Below, piece after piece: positions 43,354-52,564 of a stretch of 64,000 bases of DNA. The notes under the pieces were generated by a model that did no database searches, was not told the origin of the DNA, and saw only the letters and a program-made list of their open reading frames with translations. Position 1 is the stretch's first letter. The number at the start of each line of letters is the position of its first letter. The position numbers and the translations under genes are program-made. Source of the DNA: Methylobacterium sp. AMS5 (GTDB taxonomy: Bacteria > Pseudomonadota > Alphaproteobacteria > Rhizobiales > Beijerinckiaceae); contig NZ_CP006992.1 in NCBI RefSeq assembly GCF_001542815.1, positions 1,493,501 to 1,557,500 of the forward strand, in the 5' to 3' direction.

Positions 43354-45087
43354 ATGGCAACCCGCAACGTATCGGATCTCGTGGTCGAGACGCTCCAGCA
43401 GGCGGGCGTGCGCCGCGTCTACGGCCTCGTCGGCGACAGCCTGAACGGAATCACCGAGGCGATCCGCGCCCGCGGCGTCATCGATTGGGTTCATGTCCGT
43501 CACGAGGAAGTCGCCGCCTTCGCCGCCGCAGGCGAGGCGCAGGTGACGGGTGAACTCGCGGTCTGCGCCGGCTCCTGCGGACCGGGCAACCTCCATCTCA
43601 TCAATGGCCTGTTCGACGCCCACCGCACCCGCACGCCGGTCCTGGCGATCGCCGCGCATATCCCGTCGAGCGAGATCGGCCTCAACTACTTCCAGGCGAC
43701 GCGGCCCGAGGAGCTGTTCCGCGATTGCAGCCATTTCTGCGAGACGGTCTCGGACCCGGAGCAACTGCCCAACGTCCTGGAAGCGGCGATCCGCTCGGCC
43801 GTCGGCAAGCGCGGCGTCGCCGTGGTGGTCATCCCCGGAACCGTCGCTCTGAAGGAAGCGCCCAAGCGCGCATTGTCCGCCCCCGCGACGCTGCGCCCCC
43901 GCGCACCGGTCACGGTTCCGCCCGCCGATGAACTCGACCGCTTGGCGGACCTCCTCAACGGATCCAAGAAAATCACGCTTCTATGCGGACGCGGCTGCGC
44001 CGGTGCGCACGCGCCACTGATGCGGCTGGCCGAACGTCTCAAGAGCCCGATCGTCCATGCGCTCGGCGGCAAGGAGCATGTCGAGCACGACAACCCCTAC
44101 GATGTCGGGATGACCGGGCTGATCGGGTTCAGTTCGGGCTATGCGGCGATGGAAGCCTGCGAGACCCTGCTGATGCTGGGGACCGACTTCCCCTACCGCC
44201 AGTTCTACCCCGAACACGCCAAGATCGCGCAGGTCGATCTGCGTCCGGAGAATCTCGGCAAGCGCTGCCGGCTCGAACTCGGTCTCGTCGGCGATGTCGC
44301 CGCCACCATCGACGCCCTTCTGCCACGCCTGACCGGCAACGACAGCGGGCGCCATCTGGAGTCCAGCCTCAAGCATTACGCCAAGGCGCGCGAGGATCTC
44401 GACGATCTCGCCACCGGCAAGCCGGGGCGTAAGCCGATCCACCCGCAATACCTCACTCGACTCCTCAGCGAGGCGGCCACCGATAACGCGGTGTTCACGG
44501 CCGATGTCGGCACGCCCACAGTCTGGGCGGCGCGCTACCTCGCCATGACGGCTGGGCGGCGCCTGATCGGTTCCTGGGCGCACGGCTCGATGGCGAACGC
44601 CCTGCCGCACGCCATCGGCATCCAGGCGGCGAGCCCCGGCCGGCAGGTGATCTCGCTGTCGGGCGATGGCGGCTTCGCGATGCTGATGGGCGACATCCTC
44701 ACCCTGACGCAGGAAAAGCTGCCGGTGAAGGTCGTCATCTACAACAACGGCACGCTCGGCTTCGTCGAGTTGGAGATGAAGGCCGCGGGCTATCTCGAGA
44801 CCGGCGTCACGCTCGAAAACCCGGATTTCGCCGCCATGGCCCGCGCCATCGGCATCCATGCCTACCGGGTCGAGGATCCGGGCGACTTGGAAGGCGCGAT
44901 CCAGGATGTTCTGTCCCATCCCGGCCCGGCCCTCCTCGACGTGGTGACGAACCGGCAGGAACTGGCGATGCCGCCGAAGCTTCAGGCCGAGCAGGTGAAG
45001 GGTTTCAGCCTTTACGCGCTCCAAGCCGTGATGAACGGACGCGGCGACGCGATCCTCGATCTGGCCAAGACCAACTTGCTGCGCTGA
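43354..45087 (+). CDS. poxB: Thiamine-diphosphate-dependent pyruvate dehydrogenase (quinone), PoxB-like
   Basis: A 577-residue ThDP enzyme that converts pyruvate to acetate and CO2 with electrons to ubiquinone. Visible parts: N-terminal Pyr domain with GVRRVYGLVGDSLNGI and catalytic Glu in VHVRHEEVAAFAAAGEAQ, ACGxGPG-like CAGSCGPGNLHLINGL, the FAD-domain KITLLCGRGCAGAH and the PP domain ThDP motif LSGDGGFAMLMGDILTL to VIYNNGTLGF. Acetolactate synthase is less likely because the NYFQATRPEELFRDCSHFCE segment is typical of PoxB-like proteins. It is not in an operon. Confidence 0.88.
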   Translation: MATRNVSDLVVETLQQAGVRRVYGLVGDSLNGITEAIRARGVIDWVHVRHEEVAAFAAAGEAQVTGELAVCAGSCGPGNLHLINGLFDAHRTRTPVLAIAAHIPSSEIGLNYFQATRPEELFRDCSHFCETVSDPEQLPNVLEAAIRSAVGKRGVAVVVIPGTVALKEAPKRALSAPATLRPRAPVTVPPADELDRLADLLNGSKKITLLCGRGCAGAHAPLMRLAERLKSPIVHALGGKEHVEHDNPYDVGMTGLIGFSSGYAAMEACETLLMLGTDFPYRQFYPEHAKIAQVDLRPENLGKRCRLELGLVGDVAATIDALLPRLTGNDSGRHLESSLKHYAKAREDLDDLATGKPGRKPIHPQYLTRLLSEAATDNAVFTADVGTPTVWAARYLAMTAGRRLIGSWAHGSMANALPHAIGIQAASPGRQVISLSGDGGFAMLMGDILTLTQEKLPVKVVIYNNGTLGFVELEMKAAGYLETGVTLENPDFAAMARAIGIHAYRVEDPGDLEGAIQDVLSHPGPALLDVVTNRQELAMPPKLQAEQVKGFSLYALQAVMNGRGDAILDLAKTNLLR

Positions 45088-45218
45088 ATCCATCACGCCG
45101 CAGCGCGCCCTCAGGCGAGACGCGCGCTGCCGGCCCGGACGTTGCCGGCCCACCGTACCGAGCCGAAACCGCAAGGACGGCCCGAGCGAGAGCGGCGATG
45201 CTCGATCCTCTTGTTTTT

Positions 45219-45264
45219 GCATCATCCTTTTTCGAAAGCCGGCAACCACCTTTCGGGATGATGC
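45219..45264 (+). repeat. Dispersed palindromic repeat, copy C
   Basis: GCATCATCC ... CGAAAGCCGGCAACCACC ... TTTCGGGATGATGC, preceded by CTCTTGTTTTT. It lies between the convergent poxB and the secreted-protein gene and ends 35 bases from the latter's stop. Confidence 0.85.
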
Positions 45265-45298
45265 GCTAAGCCTTGGGAATTCTCGGCGGCGATACGAT

Positions 45299-46219
45299 TC
45301 AGCCGCTGCGCCCGGCTTCCGCGCCGAGGCCGCGCTGCGCCTTCGAGCGCAGGCGCTTGTTCTGAAAGACCAGTGTGACGGTGCCGCCGCTGCCGCGGTC
45401 AGACCAGAGATAGGTCTCGAAGGTGCCGACCCCGGGTATGGTCGTGGTGGCGTCGATGGTGCCGCGGCAGCCGAGCAGGCCCTCGGCCTCGGACAGACGC
45501 ATCTCGGCCTGAAGCAGATCGAAGGCGCCGAGGCTGACCGGGCACGGGGTCCGCTCCGTCGGCGGCCGGTGCGCAGTGACCGACGCCGCGGCGGGGCGAG
45601 GCGGCTCGCCCGCTGCCGCATCGGTGGCCGACGGCTGCGCCCGCCAGGCTCGGGCGGGCGGCGCATCATCCCGCGCATCGGAGGAGGGGGCTGGCATCGC
45701 GGCCAGCGCGCGTGGCGCTCCCCCCTGCGGGGCGCCACTCTTCACGGCGGGGGTGAAGGCCGGGCCCTGTCGCAGCCCAGCGGGCGCGGTCGGAGTGCCA
45801 TCGCGGCCGGCTCCGTGCGGTGCCCGCTCCTCGCTCGCCTCGACGGGTGCGTGGGCATGCCCGACGACGATGGCCCGGCGCAGGGCCGTTTCCAAGCCGC
45901 GCAGGTCGCGGGCGAGGCGCTCGCTCAACCCGGTGCGGGCCCCCCCGGACTTGGTCTCGCAGGCCGCGAAGACGGAAACGGCGTCGCGGATCTCGTCCTC
46001 GGTCCACTGTCCGGCCGGCTTGCCGAACAGGTCGGCCTCACCTTGCGACACGGCATGTGCCGTGGGGGCGCCGAGCCGGCCGAGCCTCTCCTCCGCGAGG
46101 ACGCGGTGCACGCCGCAGCCGCCAGCCGCCGCAAGGGCTGCGCGGAACGGCGAGGGTGCGGCAGCGAGGGAGGATCCGCACGCGGCGGCGAGCAGGGCCG
46201 GTGCGAGAAGGAAGCGCAT
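45299..46219 (-). CDS. Secreted protein with low-complexity middle and BLIP-like C-terminus
   Basis: A 306-residue protein with a signal peptide (MRFLLAPALLAAACGSSLAAA). The N-terminal part has four cysteines in the window CGVHRV and FAACETKSG. The middle (about residues 120-225) is an Ala/Pro-rich disordered region. The C-terminal 70 residues, ALGAFDLLQAEMRLSEAEGLL-type sequence with TTTIPGVGTFETYLWSD and VTLVFQNKRLRSKAQ, resemble one repeat of the BLIP/DUF3862 fold (IPGxG and the final FQNxKLxSK). Function unknown. Repeat copy C sits just after its stop. Confidence 0.7.
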   Translation of the reverse strand: MRFLLAPALLAAACGSSLAAAPSPFRAALAAAGGCGVHRVLAEERLGRLGAPTAHAVSQGEADLFGKPAGQWTEDEIRDAVSVFAACETKSGGARTGLSERLARDLRGLETALRRAIVVGHAHAPVEASEERAPHGAGRDGTPTAPAGLRQGPAFTPAVKSGAPQGGAPRALAAMPAPSSDARDDAPPARAWRAQPSATDAAAGEPPRPAAASVTAHRPPTERTPCPVSLGAFDLLQAEMRLSEAEGLLGCRGTIDATTTIPGVGTFETYLWSDRGSGGTVTLVFQNKRLRSKAQRGLGAEAGRSG

Positions 46220-46591
46220 GGAGGCAGTCGCCTGGGTTCAGGTCATGCCACTTACTCGCGTGGTGCGGCGTGAACGGACCCTTACCCCGCAAGCCGAGGC
46301 AGACGGGCTTCGGCCCCTATGCCTTACCATCCGTTGACCGCCTCGCTCGGATCGAGCGCATTTGGCCCAAATGGAAACATGCTTGGCGAGCGGGCAAGGC
46401 CCCGGAAACAGGCTCGCTCCTATGCCACTCGCCGGGGCTCGTGCCTCTTGTTTCGCATCCTCTCTTTTCCGAAAGCGGCAACCACCTTTCGGGACGATGC
46501 TCTCGCGCGGCCCCGGGGGAACGGTCGACCTGGAAGCGGTAGGCCGCCCCTTGGCAGACCCCCGCAGTTTTCACGGGAAAACTGCCGCGCT
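46220..46591. other. 372-bp gap with repeat copy D and a hairpin after terC
   Basis: No gene is visible. The right end holds an 8-bp hairpin, GCAGTTTT (46564-46571) with AAAACTGC (46578-46585), directly after the terC stop on the minus strand; it lacks a T run and may be a weak terminator. Repeat copy D is at 46455-46500. The left part serves as upstream region of the secreted-protein gene. Confidence 0.5.
46455..46500 (+). repeat. Dispersed palindromic repeat, copy D
   Basis: GCATCCTCTCTTTTCCGAAAG, then CGGCAACCACC and TTTCGGGACGATGC. Preceded by GTGCCTCTTGTTTC. One base shorter than the other copies in the loop (AAGCGG rather than AAGCCGG). Confidence 0.85.
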
Positions 46592-47338
46592 TCAGGCTCC
46601 GCCCGTCGGCGTCTTCGCCCGCCTGCGGCGGCGGGCCGCCATGTTGAGGCCTTCCACGCCGGCCGAGAACGCCATCGCGGTGTAGATGTAGCCCTTCGGC
46701 ACATGCGCGCCGAAGCCTTCGGCGAGCAGCGTCATGCCGATCATGATGAGGAAGCCGAGCGCCAGCATCACCACGGTCGGGTTGGCGGCGATGAAGCGCG
46801 ACAGCGGGTCCGCGGCGATCAGCATCACGGTCACGGCGGCGAGGACGGCGATCACCATGATCGGCACGTGCTCGGTCATGCCGACGGCGGTGATGATCGA
46901 ATCGATCGAGAAGACGAGGTCGAGTACCAGGATTTGGCCGATGGCCGAGCCGAAGGTGAGCGCCGCCCGGCTGGCGGGCTTCTCCTCCGGGCTCGGATCG
47001 ACGCTGTGGTGGATCTCCTTGGTCGCCTTCCACAGCAGGAACAGGCCGCCGGCGATGAGGATCAGGTCGCGCCAGGAGAAGCTCTTGCCCAGCACCTCGA
47101 AGACCGGCTCGGTCAGGTGGACGATCCAGGCCACGGTGCCGAGGAGCGCCAGCCGCAGGATCAGGGCAAGGCCGATACCCAAGCGCCGCGCCCGGCTCCG
47201 CTCGGCCTCGGGCAGCTTGTTGGAGACGATCGAGATGAAGATCAGGTTGTCGATGCCGAGAACGACTTCCATCACGACGAGGGTCGCCAGTGCCGCCCAG
47301 GCGGTGGGATCGGCGGCGAGGTGAAGCAGGCTGTCCAC
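46592..47338 (-). CDS. TerC-family integral membrane protein
   Basis: A 248-residue protein with about seven membrane helices. The family signature is seen near the N-terminus ([23 protein letters not shown]) and again in the middle ([23 protein letters not shown]); the Asp/Glu residues inside these helices ([16 protein letters not shown]) are the expected metal-binding positions. TerC proteins have been linked to tellurium resistance and to manganese export. No ter genes are nearby, so a metal-homeostasis role is more likely than tellurite resistance. Its neighbours do not add evidence. Confidence 0.9.
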   Translation of the reverse strand: MDSLLHLAADPTAWAALATLVVMEVVLGIDNLIFISIVSNKLPEAERSRARRLGIGLALILRLALLGTVAWIVHLTEPVFEVLGKSFSWRDLILIAGGLFLLWKATKEIHHSVDPSPEEKPASRAALTFGSAIGQILVLDLVFSIDSIITAVGMTEHVPIMVIAVLAAVTVMLIAADPLSRFIAANPTVVMLALGFLIMIGMTLLAEGFGAHVPKGYIYTAMAFSAGVEGLNMAARRRRRAKTPTGGA

Positions 47339-47354
47339 GGCCGGATCCGGGGGT

Positions 47355-48284
47355 TCAGAAGGGAAGAGGGAACCGGCTGGTGCTGCCGGGCGCGGCGTCC
47401 AGCGGCGCGAGAACGCGCACCGCCTTCGGCATCACCTTGAAATGGGCCGGCGTCCAGGTCGTCAACTCGCCGTCGGTGTTGACCGCCCGCGGCTTTCGGG
47501 TCGTCAGCATCAGTTCCGTGGTCTCGAAGGCCCGCACATCCGCGGCCTTGCCATGGGTCCCGCGGCGCAGGGCCGGCAGCAGCGCGATCAGCCGCCACCA
47601 ATGGGCGACTTCGAGGCTGTAGAAATCGAGCCGCCCGTCATCCACGGTGGCGTCTTCCTGCACGGTCATGCCACCGCCGTAATGGCGCCCGTTGCCGACC
47701 GAAGCCTGGATGGTCGTCACCTTCTCGGTACGGCCGTCATGCTCGATCGTCACGGTGAAGGGCCGGGCGCGGCGCAGGAGTCGAAAAGCGGCGATGGCGT
47801 AGCCCACCGTGCCCCAGGTCTTCTTGGCCTCCGCCGTCAGCTCGCTGGCGAGATCGGCGGAAAAGCCGACGCTCGCGACGTTGAAATAATAGTGCCCGTT
47901 GACCCAGCCGAGGTCGATCGCCTTCTCCGGCGCCGTGGGGATCACGCGGGCGGCCGGCTCCGGCTCGAGAGGCAGGCCGAGGGAGCGGGCGAGGTCGTTG
48001 GCGGTGCCGAGCGGCAGGATGCCGAAGGGCAGCCCCGTCTCGACCAGGGCCGGCGCCGCCGCGTTCATGGTGCCGTCGCCGCCCCCGAGGATCACCAGAT
48101 CGACGGAGCCCGCATGCCGCCCGATCACCTCCTTGCAATCGGCGCTGCCCTCCGGCTCGACGAGATCGAGCCCCCCCTCGCGCAGGATCGTGCGGATCGC
48201 ATCCAGCGGCGCGGACCCGCTGCGGGCCTTGGCGTTCACGAGAAGGAGCGCGCGGCGCTTCCCGGTCTGCGAGGTCGCGCTCAA
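47355..48284 (-). CDS. Diacylglycerol/lipid kinase family protein (YegS-like)
   Basis: A 309-residue lipid kinase of the DAGK catalytic family. The nucleotide-binding motif is [20 protein letters not shown], followed by [19 protein letters not shown]; further conserved parts are [26 protein letters not shown] and the C-terminal INTDGEL-like [13 protein letters not shown]. Start: TTG at 48284 ([17 protein letters not shown]) with GGAG seven bases upstream; an ATG at 48353 would add 23 unlike residues. It lies 16 bases upstream of terC, so the two are probably cotranscribed. Confidence 0.88.
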   Translation of the reverse strand: MSATSQTGKRRALLLVNAKARSGSAPLDAIRTILREGGLDLVEPEGSADCKEVIGRHAGSVDLVILGGGDGTMNAAAPALVETGLPFGILPLGTANDLARSLGLPLEPEPAARVIPTAPEKAIDLGWVNGHYYFNVASVGFSADLASELTAEAKKTWGTVGYAIAAFRLLRRARPFTVTIEHDGRTEKVTTIQASVGNGRHYGGGMTVQEDATVDDGRLDFYSLEVAHWWRLIALLPALRRGTHGKAADVRAFETTELMLTTRKPRAVNTDGELTTWTPAHFKVMPKAVRVLAPLDAAPGSTSRFPLPF

Positions 48285-48861
48285 GCAGCCGCTCCGCTCG
48301 CATCGGGCCGGAACAGGAAAACCAGCATGGCCGGCACAGGCATATCCTCGCACGCTTCCGCGCCGCGTTCGCGCCAGCGGTGAAAGAATCCGACATCACG
48401 GTCGACGCCTCGACCGTCAGAGGGGCCCGGACCCGTCCTCAGTGATCCCACCCGATGCTTGGCACAAGGCGCGCTCGGCCTGCTGCATGCGCGCGCAGGA
48501 CGAGCCGGAATCCTCACGCTCAAGGTGGGCACTTCCCGCGCGATGGCAAGAGTGCGGGGCAAGAGTGCGGGGCAAGAGCGTGGGGCGGGAGCCCGGCTTC
48601 GTAGGCTCCGACGCGGGAAGCTTGGACAGCGGGGGTAACGGGCGGTCCAGCCCCGGCACCGGTCGCACCGGCGTCCGACTCGGTGTAGGCACTGAACCGG
48701 TGGCAGAATGGCGTGGAACCGTAGCGGTGCCGTCACGCGTTCCGTCTCACCGACCGCCTTTCGCGGAGTGCCGGCCGCCGTCACCCATCCGAGGTGAGCG
48801 CCGACGGTAACCCGGCCTTCCGCGAGGCATCTTCAGGCCTGCTCGCCCGATCGGTCCCGTC
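48285..48861. other. 577-bp divergent region between the lipid kinase and a secreted-protein gene
   Basis: No gene is visible. Contains an 8-bp hairpin (ACGGTCGA 48398-48405 with TCGACCGT 48410-48417) and a 13-base direct repeat at 48546-48585. GGAAC at 48715-48719 and CGTT at 48738-48741 are spaced 18, one base more than usual for EcfG promoters. Confidence 0.45.
48546..48585. repeat. Three tandem 13-base direct repeats
   Basis: Units GCAAGAGTGCGGG, GCAAGAGTGCGGG and the variant GCAAGAGCGTGGG follow one another without spacers, so this is not a CRISPR array. Non-coding context; possible slippage site. Confidence 0.75.
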
Positions 48862-49665
48862 ATGCGCCCCGTGCTGTTTCTGACCCTTCTCCTCTCCTCG
48901 GCCTGCGCGGCGGGAGGCGCCCTGGCCCAGCAGGGATCGAACTGGATCGACCCACCCGCCAAATCCGGGCCCGCCCCTGCCGGCGGCGAGCGGGCGAAGC
49001 CGGCGGCCAAGTCCGCCCCCCGTTTCGAGGCCGAACCGGAAGCCGCGCCCCGTTCGCGCCGGGCCGCCGCCGCCTCCCACTCCCCCGCCCGGCGGGACAT
49101 GCACCGCCAGGACCGCACCCGTGCCGCCGAGATGCGCCGCGCCCGACGGGCCGCCATCCGCGAGCGGGCGCGCGAAGAGAGCCACGCCCATACCGCCCGG
49201 ATGCACCGCCCTGCCCCGCCTCCCGCCGCGAACATGGCCCGCGCCGAGCCGGATCCGCGCTTCTCCGATTGGGCCGTGGCGGCGCGTCGCCTGAGTCTCG
49301 GCTATCTCGACAGCGTATCGGCGCCCAACGGCGCGATGCTGTCCGCCGCGCCCCGCTTCTACGGCAGCACGGTGCGCTTCCACGGCCGTGTCATGACCAT
49401 CAACGCGCTCCTGTCTGAGAAGCGGCGCTTCGCGCTGCGCTGGCCCGAGCGGCGCTACGAGCCGCACGGGGAACCGCGGATCGCCTGTGACGGACCCAGC
49501 GGCACCTGCCTCGTACGCATCGTCCACGATTTCACGGCCGTGAGTCCGGCGCGCGGCGCGCGTTCGCAGGGGGTCGCCGAACTCACGCTGACGGTGAGCT
49601 TTGCCGGAGGAGCACCGGTCATCGTCTCGGAGTCGAGCCGCGTCCTGAGCCGGGCGGGGGCCTAA
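48862..49665 (+). CDS. Secreted hypothetical protein
   Basis: A 267-residue protein with a signal peptide (MRPVLFLTLLLSSACAAGGA, cleavage near ALAQQ). Residues 30-130 are Pro/Ala/Arg-rich with a His/Arg-rich segment (SPARRDMHRQDRTRAAEMRR). The folded C-terminal half begins DPRFSDWAVAARRLSLGYLDS and has FYGSTVRFHGRVMTINALL, then IACDGPSGTCLVRIVHDFTA with two cysteines that could pair. The pattern resembles beta-rich periplasmic proteins annotated only as hypothetical in Methylobacterium. No function assigned. Confidence 0.7.
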   Translation: MRPVLFLTLLLSSACAAGGALAQQGSNWIDPPAKSGPAPAGGERAKPAAKSAPRFEAEPEAAPRSRRAAAASHSPARRDMHRQDRTRAAEMRRARRAAIRERAREESHAHTARMHRPAPPPAANMARAEPDPRFSDWAVAARRLSLGYLDSVSAPNGAMLSAAPRFYGSTVRFHGRVMTINALLSEKRRFALRWPERRYEPHGEPRIACDGPSGTCLVRIVHDFTAVSPARGARSQGVAELTLTVSFAGGAPVIVSESSRVLSRAGA

Positions 49666-50079
49666 CAGGCGAAGCCGAGAAGCCATCGCTCGAAGCGGAA
49701 GCCTGGAGCCGTATCCGACCTGATCGCATCAGGCCGGCGTCTCGATCCCCTTGTTTTGACGCGCCTTCTTTCGAGGAGCCGGTGACCACTTCGTCGCAAG
49801 GCGCTCTAAGTGTCGCTCGCAAAACTCCCGCTGCGCCGTCCGCGTCAGAGGGAGAACGGTCAGAGATCGGGAGTTTTTCCGAGGCACGCTCAGCCCGCGG
49901 AGGCGGGCGCCGGCGAATGAGGCCGGATGGGAATCAGGGTGATGGCTTCGAGCGATCATCCTGCGGGATCAGCCGCCGCATCGACCGGATACTCCGGCCG
50001 GTCCATGCTGTAGAAGCAGCAGCCGGGTGCCGCCGTGAGGGGGGGCCCCGGCGACGATCGAGAACAGGGCATCGCACGC
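49666..50079. other. 414-bp gap holding repeat variant E
   Basis: Besides the diverged repeat copy E (49751-49808) no gene is seen. GGGAGTTTTTCCGAGG around 49868-49885 is a moderately AT-rich spot that may hold the next gene's promoter. Confidence 0.4.
49751..49808 (+). repeat. Dispersed palindromic repeat, diverged copy E
   Basis: Starts TTGTTTTGACGCGCC and carries CGAGGAGCCGGTGACCACTT then CGTCGCAAGGCGC. The lead-in (CTTGTTTT) and the loop (AGCCGG-ACCAC) match other copies, while the outer arms are changed to GCGCC/GGCGC, keeping the pairing. Compensatory change in the arms supports a selected hairpin. Confidence 0.65.
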
Positions 50080-51390
50080 GTGAAGGGATCGGCAAAGGCC
50101 GCAGGCCGGAGCAAGGACGGGACGACGGCCCCGCCGGAGGCGCCGGTCTCCGAGGACGACCGCCGGATCCGCGCGCTGATCCTGGCCGAGCTCGACCGGC
50201 GCGGCGCGCGGCCGGTGGCACGCCGGACGCTGGCCTTGATCGCCGAGGGCTTCGTCGAGCCCGCCGATGGCGTGCCCGGCTACCGGATCGTCGACCGAAC
50301 CGGCACGGTGCGCCTGCGGGGCGAGGCGGGTGCCGGCGTGCCGCTGACCCTGCACGACCTCGTCGATGAGCTTCGTGAGCGGCACGCGCCGCTGTTTCTC
50401 CCCCCTGCCCCCGAACCGGAACCGGAACCCGCCCGCGACACCATCGCCGACGTGCGGGCCGCGGGTGCCCGCTTCGTGGAGACGCAGTCGGCGCTCGCGC
50501 GCTCCCTGGCGAACACCTCCGCCGAGCGCAGCCGGGCACTCGCCAGTGCGGCGAGCGAGACTGTCGAGGGCTGGCGCAGCCGGCTCGCCGAGCGGCTGAA
50601 GGCCCGGCCGAGGCCCGCACCGGTCGGCGCCGCCCTCGATCCGGCCGAGTCCTGGCCGAACGCGGCGGAGCGCCTTGCCGAGGCGCGCGCCCGCGTCGGA
50701 GACGGCTGGCGGCGCGTGGCCGGTGGAATTCAGCCCCACCGGACGGCGACCCGGATTCGCGACCTCGCGGAGGATGCCTTCGCTGCCGGCAGCCGCCGGC
50801 CGGTTCTGCTGTTGGCATTCGGCGCCTTGGCCGGCGCAGGCCTCGTGGCGGCGCTCTCCCTGAGCGGACGCGACACGGAGGAATCCGGCCGCCCCGCCCC
50901 GCAGACCGCCGAAACGCAGGCCCCGCAGACGGCACCGGCCGAATCGCCGCCCGCCTCGCCTCGCGTCCCGGCGGCGGAGGAGCCAGCTCCGGACGCACCG
51001 CCCGCGGACGCGCCGGGGAATGCGGCCGAGCGACCGACCGAGCCGGAGGCGCCGCGCAAGGGTGGCAACAGCGCCAACGCTATCGTCGGCGTGCCGGAAG
51101 TGATCGACACGGCGACGCTGCGGGTCGGCGGCAAGGTCGTGCGCCTGTTCGGCGTCGAGTGGGTCCGCGGCGGCCAATCCGACGAACTGAGCAAGTATCT
51201 TCGCAAGCGCTCGGTGACCTGCCAGCCCGCGCCCGGCAGCACCGCGCATATCTGCACCGTCGAGGGCCGTGACCTCTCCGAGGTGGTGCTGTTCAACGGC
51301 GGCGGCCGCGCCTCGTCGGAGGCGACGCCGGATCTCGCGGCGGCCGAGGACCACGCCCGCACGGAGCGGCTGGGCGTCTGGAAGCGGTAA
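50080..51390 (+). CDS. Single-pass membrane protein with degenerate SNase-like C-terminal domain
   Basis: About 436 residues from the GTG at 50080 (a GTG at 50035 is also possible). The N-terminal 90 residues (EDDRRIRALILAELDRRGARPVARRTLAL) look like a small folded, perhaps wHTH-like domain; a helical, Ala/Arg-rich region follows; one transmembrane helix is encoded near 50785-50870 (RPVLLLAFGALAGAGLVAALS), then a Pro/Ala-rich linker and about 100 residues like staphylococcal nuclease (VIDTATLRVGGKVVRLFGVEW to HARTERLGVWKR). The RLxGIDxPE acidic residue and the YGR arginine segment are not kept, so nuclease activity is doubtful. Function unknown. Confidence 0.7.
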   Translation: MKGSAKAAGRSKDGTTAPPEAPVSEDDRRIRALILAELDRRGARPVARRTLALIAEGFVEPADGVPGYRIVDRTGTVRLRGEAGAGVPLTLHDLVDELRERHAPLFLPPAPEPEPEPARDTIADVRAAGARFVETQSALARSLANTSAERSRALASAASETVEGWRSRLAERLKARPRPAPVGAALDPAESWPNAAERLAEARARVGDGWRRVAGGIQPHRTATRIRDLAEDAFAAGSRRPVLLLAFGALAGAGLVAALSLSGRDTEESGRPAPQTAETQAPQTAPAESPPASPRVPAAEEPAPDAPPADAPGNAAERPTEPEAPRKGGNSANAIVGVPEVIDTATLRVGGKVVRLFGVEWVRGGQSDELSKYLRKRSVTCQPAPGSTAHICTVEGRDLSEVVLFNGGGRASSEATPDLAAAEDHARTERLGVWKR

Positions 51391-51409
51391 GGCGTCGGGA
51401 CCGGGCCCG

Positions 51410-51513
51410 GAGCATCGTCCCCGATATCGGATCCAGGACGATGCTCTATCCTCTCGTTTTTACATCATCCTTTTCCGAAAGCCGGCAACCACCTTTCGGG
51501 ATGATGCTCTATC
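51410..51513 (+). repeat. Dispersed palindromic repeat, copy B, with preceding hairpin
   Basis: First hairpin: AGCATCGTCC (51411-51420) with GGACGATGCT (51436-51445). Then TCTCGTTTTTACATCATCC, CCGAAAGCCGGCAACCACC and TTTCGGGATGATGC, the same two-part layout as copy A. It lies between two convergent genes and ends about 10 bases from the acid-phosphatase stop. Confidence 0.85.
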
Positions 51514-51522
51514 CCGGTTTCG

Positions 51523-52401
51523 TCAGAGCAAAGGCTGGCGCGCGGCCGCATCCTCGCGGGCACAGAGCGTGGGATCGGGTTTCGCCCCCTCCCCGCTCAG
51601 CGCGCGATTGAGGTCGGCCCGGGCGCGCTCCAGATCGGTGCGAAAGCCGGGATCGGCGAGCAGCACGGCGACCAGCGCCGAGGCGCCGGTGCGGGCGGCC
51701 TCGACATCGCTGAGCCAATGGACGCCGCATACGACCCGGCTTTCGCCGTAGAGCCGGCTCCGCACCAGAAACTGCGTTGCCTTCTCCGGCATCAGGTTCG
51801 CCATGATCAGCCCGTAGGCCCATCCCTGGCCGGAATGGCCGGAGGGATAGCTGAAGCTGTCGGCGAGTTCGGCCGTGCGGGCGACGCAGATCGGCAGATC
51901 GTTGCCGACGAAGGGGCGCAGGCGGCGGTAGCGCCGCTTGGCCACGCGGGTGGCGCGGGCGATGTCGATGCGGGCCCGGTCGAGGAGCCGCATCAGGTCC
52001 GGCACGCTCGCTTGGTCGATGCGCCGGCCGAGGACGCAGGCATAATCCTCCAGAAGCGCGGCACCGCCATCGGCGACGTCGTTGGTGGCGAGCGCCCAGC
52101 GCGGGCCGCCCTGGAAGGCGCGGGTCGCGTTGTAGACCGCCCGGTCGGCCGCCTCCGCCGCCGAGTGGCCCGCGGGGGGCGGCGGCAGGATCGCTACGAG
52201 ATTCGGCGTCGCCTCCTCGCCGAGATAGCCCTTCGGGGCCGCGGCCGCGAGCTTGTCCTTCTCCAGCGAGGGAGCGGAGGTCGCCGGGCCGGCCGGTCCC
52301 GCCGGCTCGGCCCTGACGGGGGCGATCTGGGGCGGCTGGGCGGCAAGGATCAGCGTCAGCAGGGCGGCCAAGCGCACCGGCGCGCGGGTCGGGCGGGTCA
52401 T
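51523..52401 (-). CDS. Class A non-specific acid phosphatase (PAP2 superfamily)
   Basis: A 292-residue periplasmic phosphatase with a signal peptide (MTRPTRAPVRLAALLTLILA). The three PAP2 motifs are in order: KRRYRRLRPF (Kx6RP), SYPSGHSGQGWA (PSGH) and SRVVCGVHWLSDVEAA (SRx5Hx3D) with the catalytic His pair. The DUF-like N-terminal part YLGEEATPNLVAILPPPPA is typical of PhoN/PhoC enzymes, which release phosphate from many monoesters. Four cysteines are present in the mature part. Repeat copy B follows its stop. Confidence 0.92.
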   Translation of the reverse strand: MTRPTRAPVRLAALLTLILAAQPPQIAPVRAEPAGPAGPATSAPSLEKDKLAAAAPKGYLGEEATPNLVAILPPPPAGHSAAEAADRAVYNATRAFQGGPRWALATNDVADGGAALLEDYACVLGRRIDQASVPDLMRLLDRARIDIARATRVAKRRYRRLRPFVGNDLPICVARTAELADSFSYPSGHSGQGWAYGLIMANLMPEKATQFLVRSRLYGESRVVCGVHWLSDVEAARTGASALVAVLLADPGFRTDLERARADLNRALSGEGAKPDPTLCAREDAAARQPLL

Positions 52402-52564
52402 CGCAAGAGAAACTTTCAGGCGCCGGGGCTGAACGGATCGTGGCGGAGGCCAGGAGCGGGCGTCAGTTTCGGGCTGATGCTTCCGGCCTGTCTAGGAGGG
52501 ACGTGCGACGGATGCGTCACAGTCCCAATCCGCTGTCAGACCGCGCTGCCTTTCGGGGCCGGCT

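Noticed and set aside
46592..47338. TerC gene as part of a tellurite-resistance operon
   Set aside because: No terZ/A/B/D/E genes are present; TerC relatives commonly act in metal homeostasis.
48546..48585. Direct repeats considered as a CRISPR array
   Set aside because: The 13-base units are contiguous, without spacers, and no cas gene is nearby.
48715..48741. GGAAC-N18-CGTT upstream of the secreted-protein gene at 48862
   Set aside because: The spacer is one base longer than the usual 16-17, and the gene starts more than 120 bases later. Kept only as a weak possibility.
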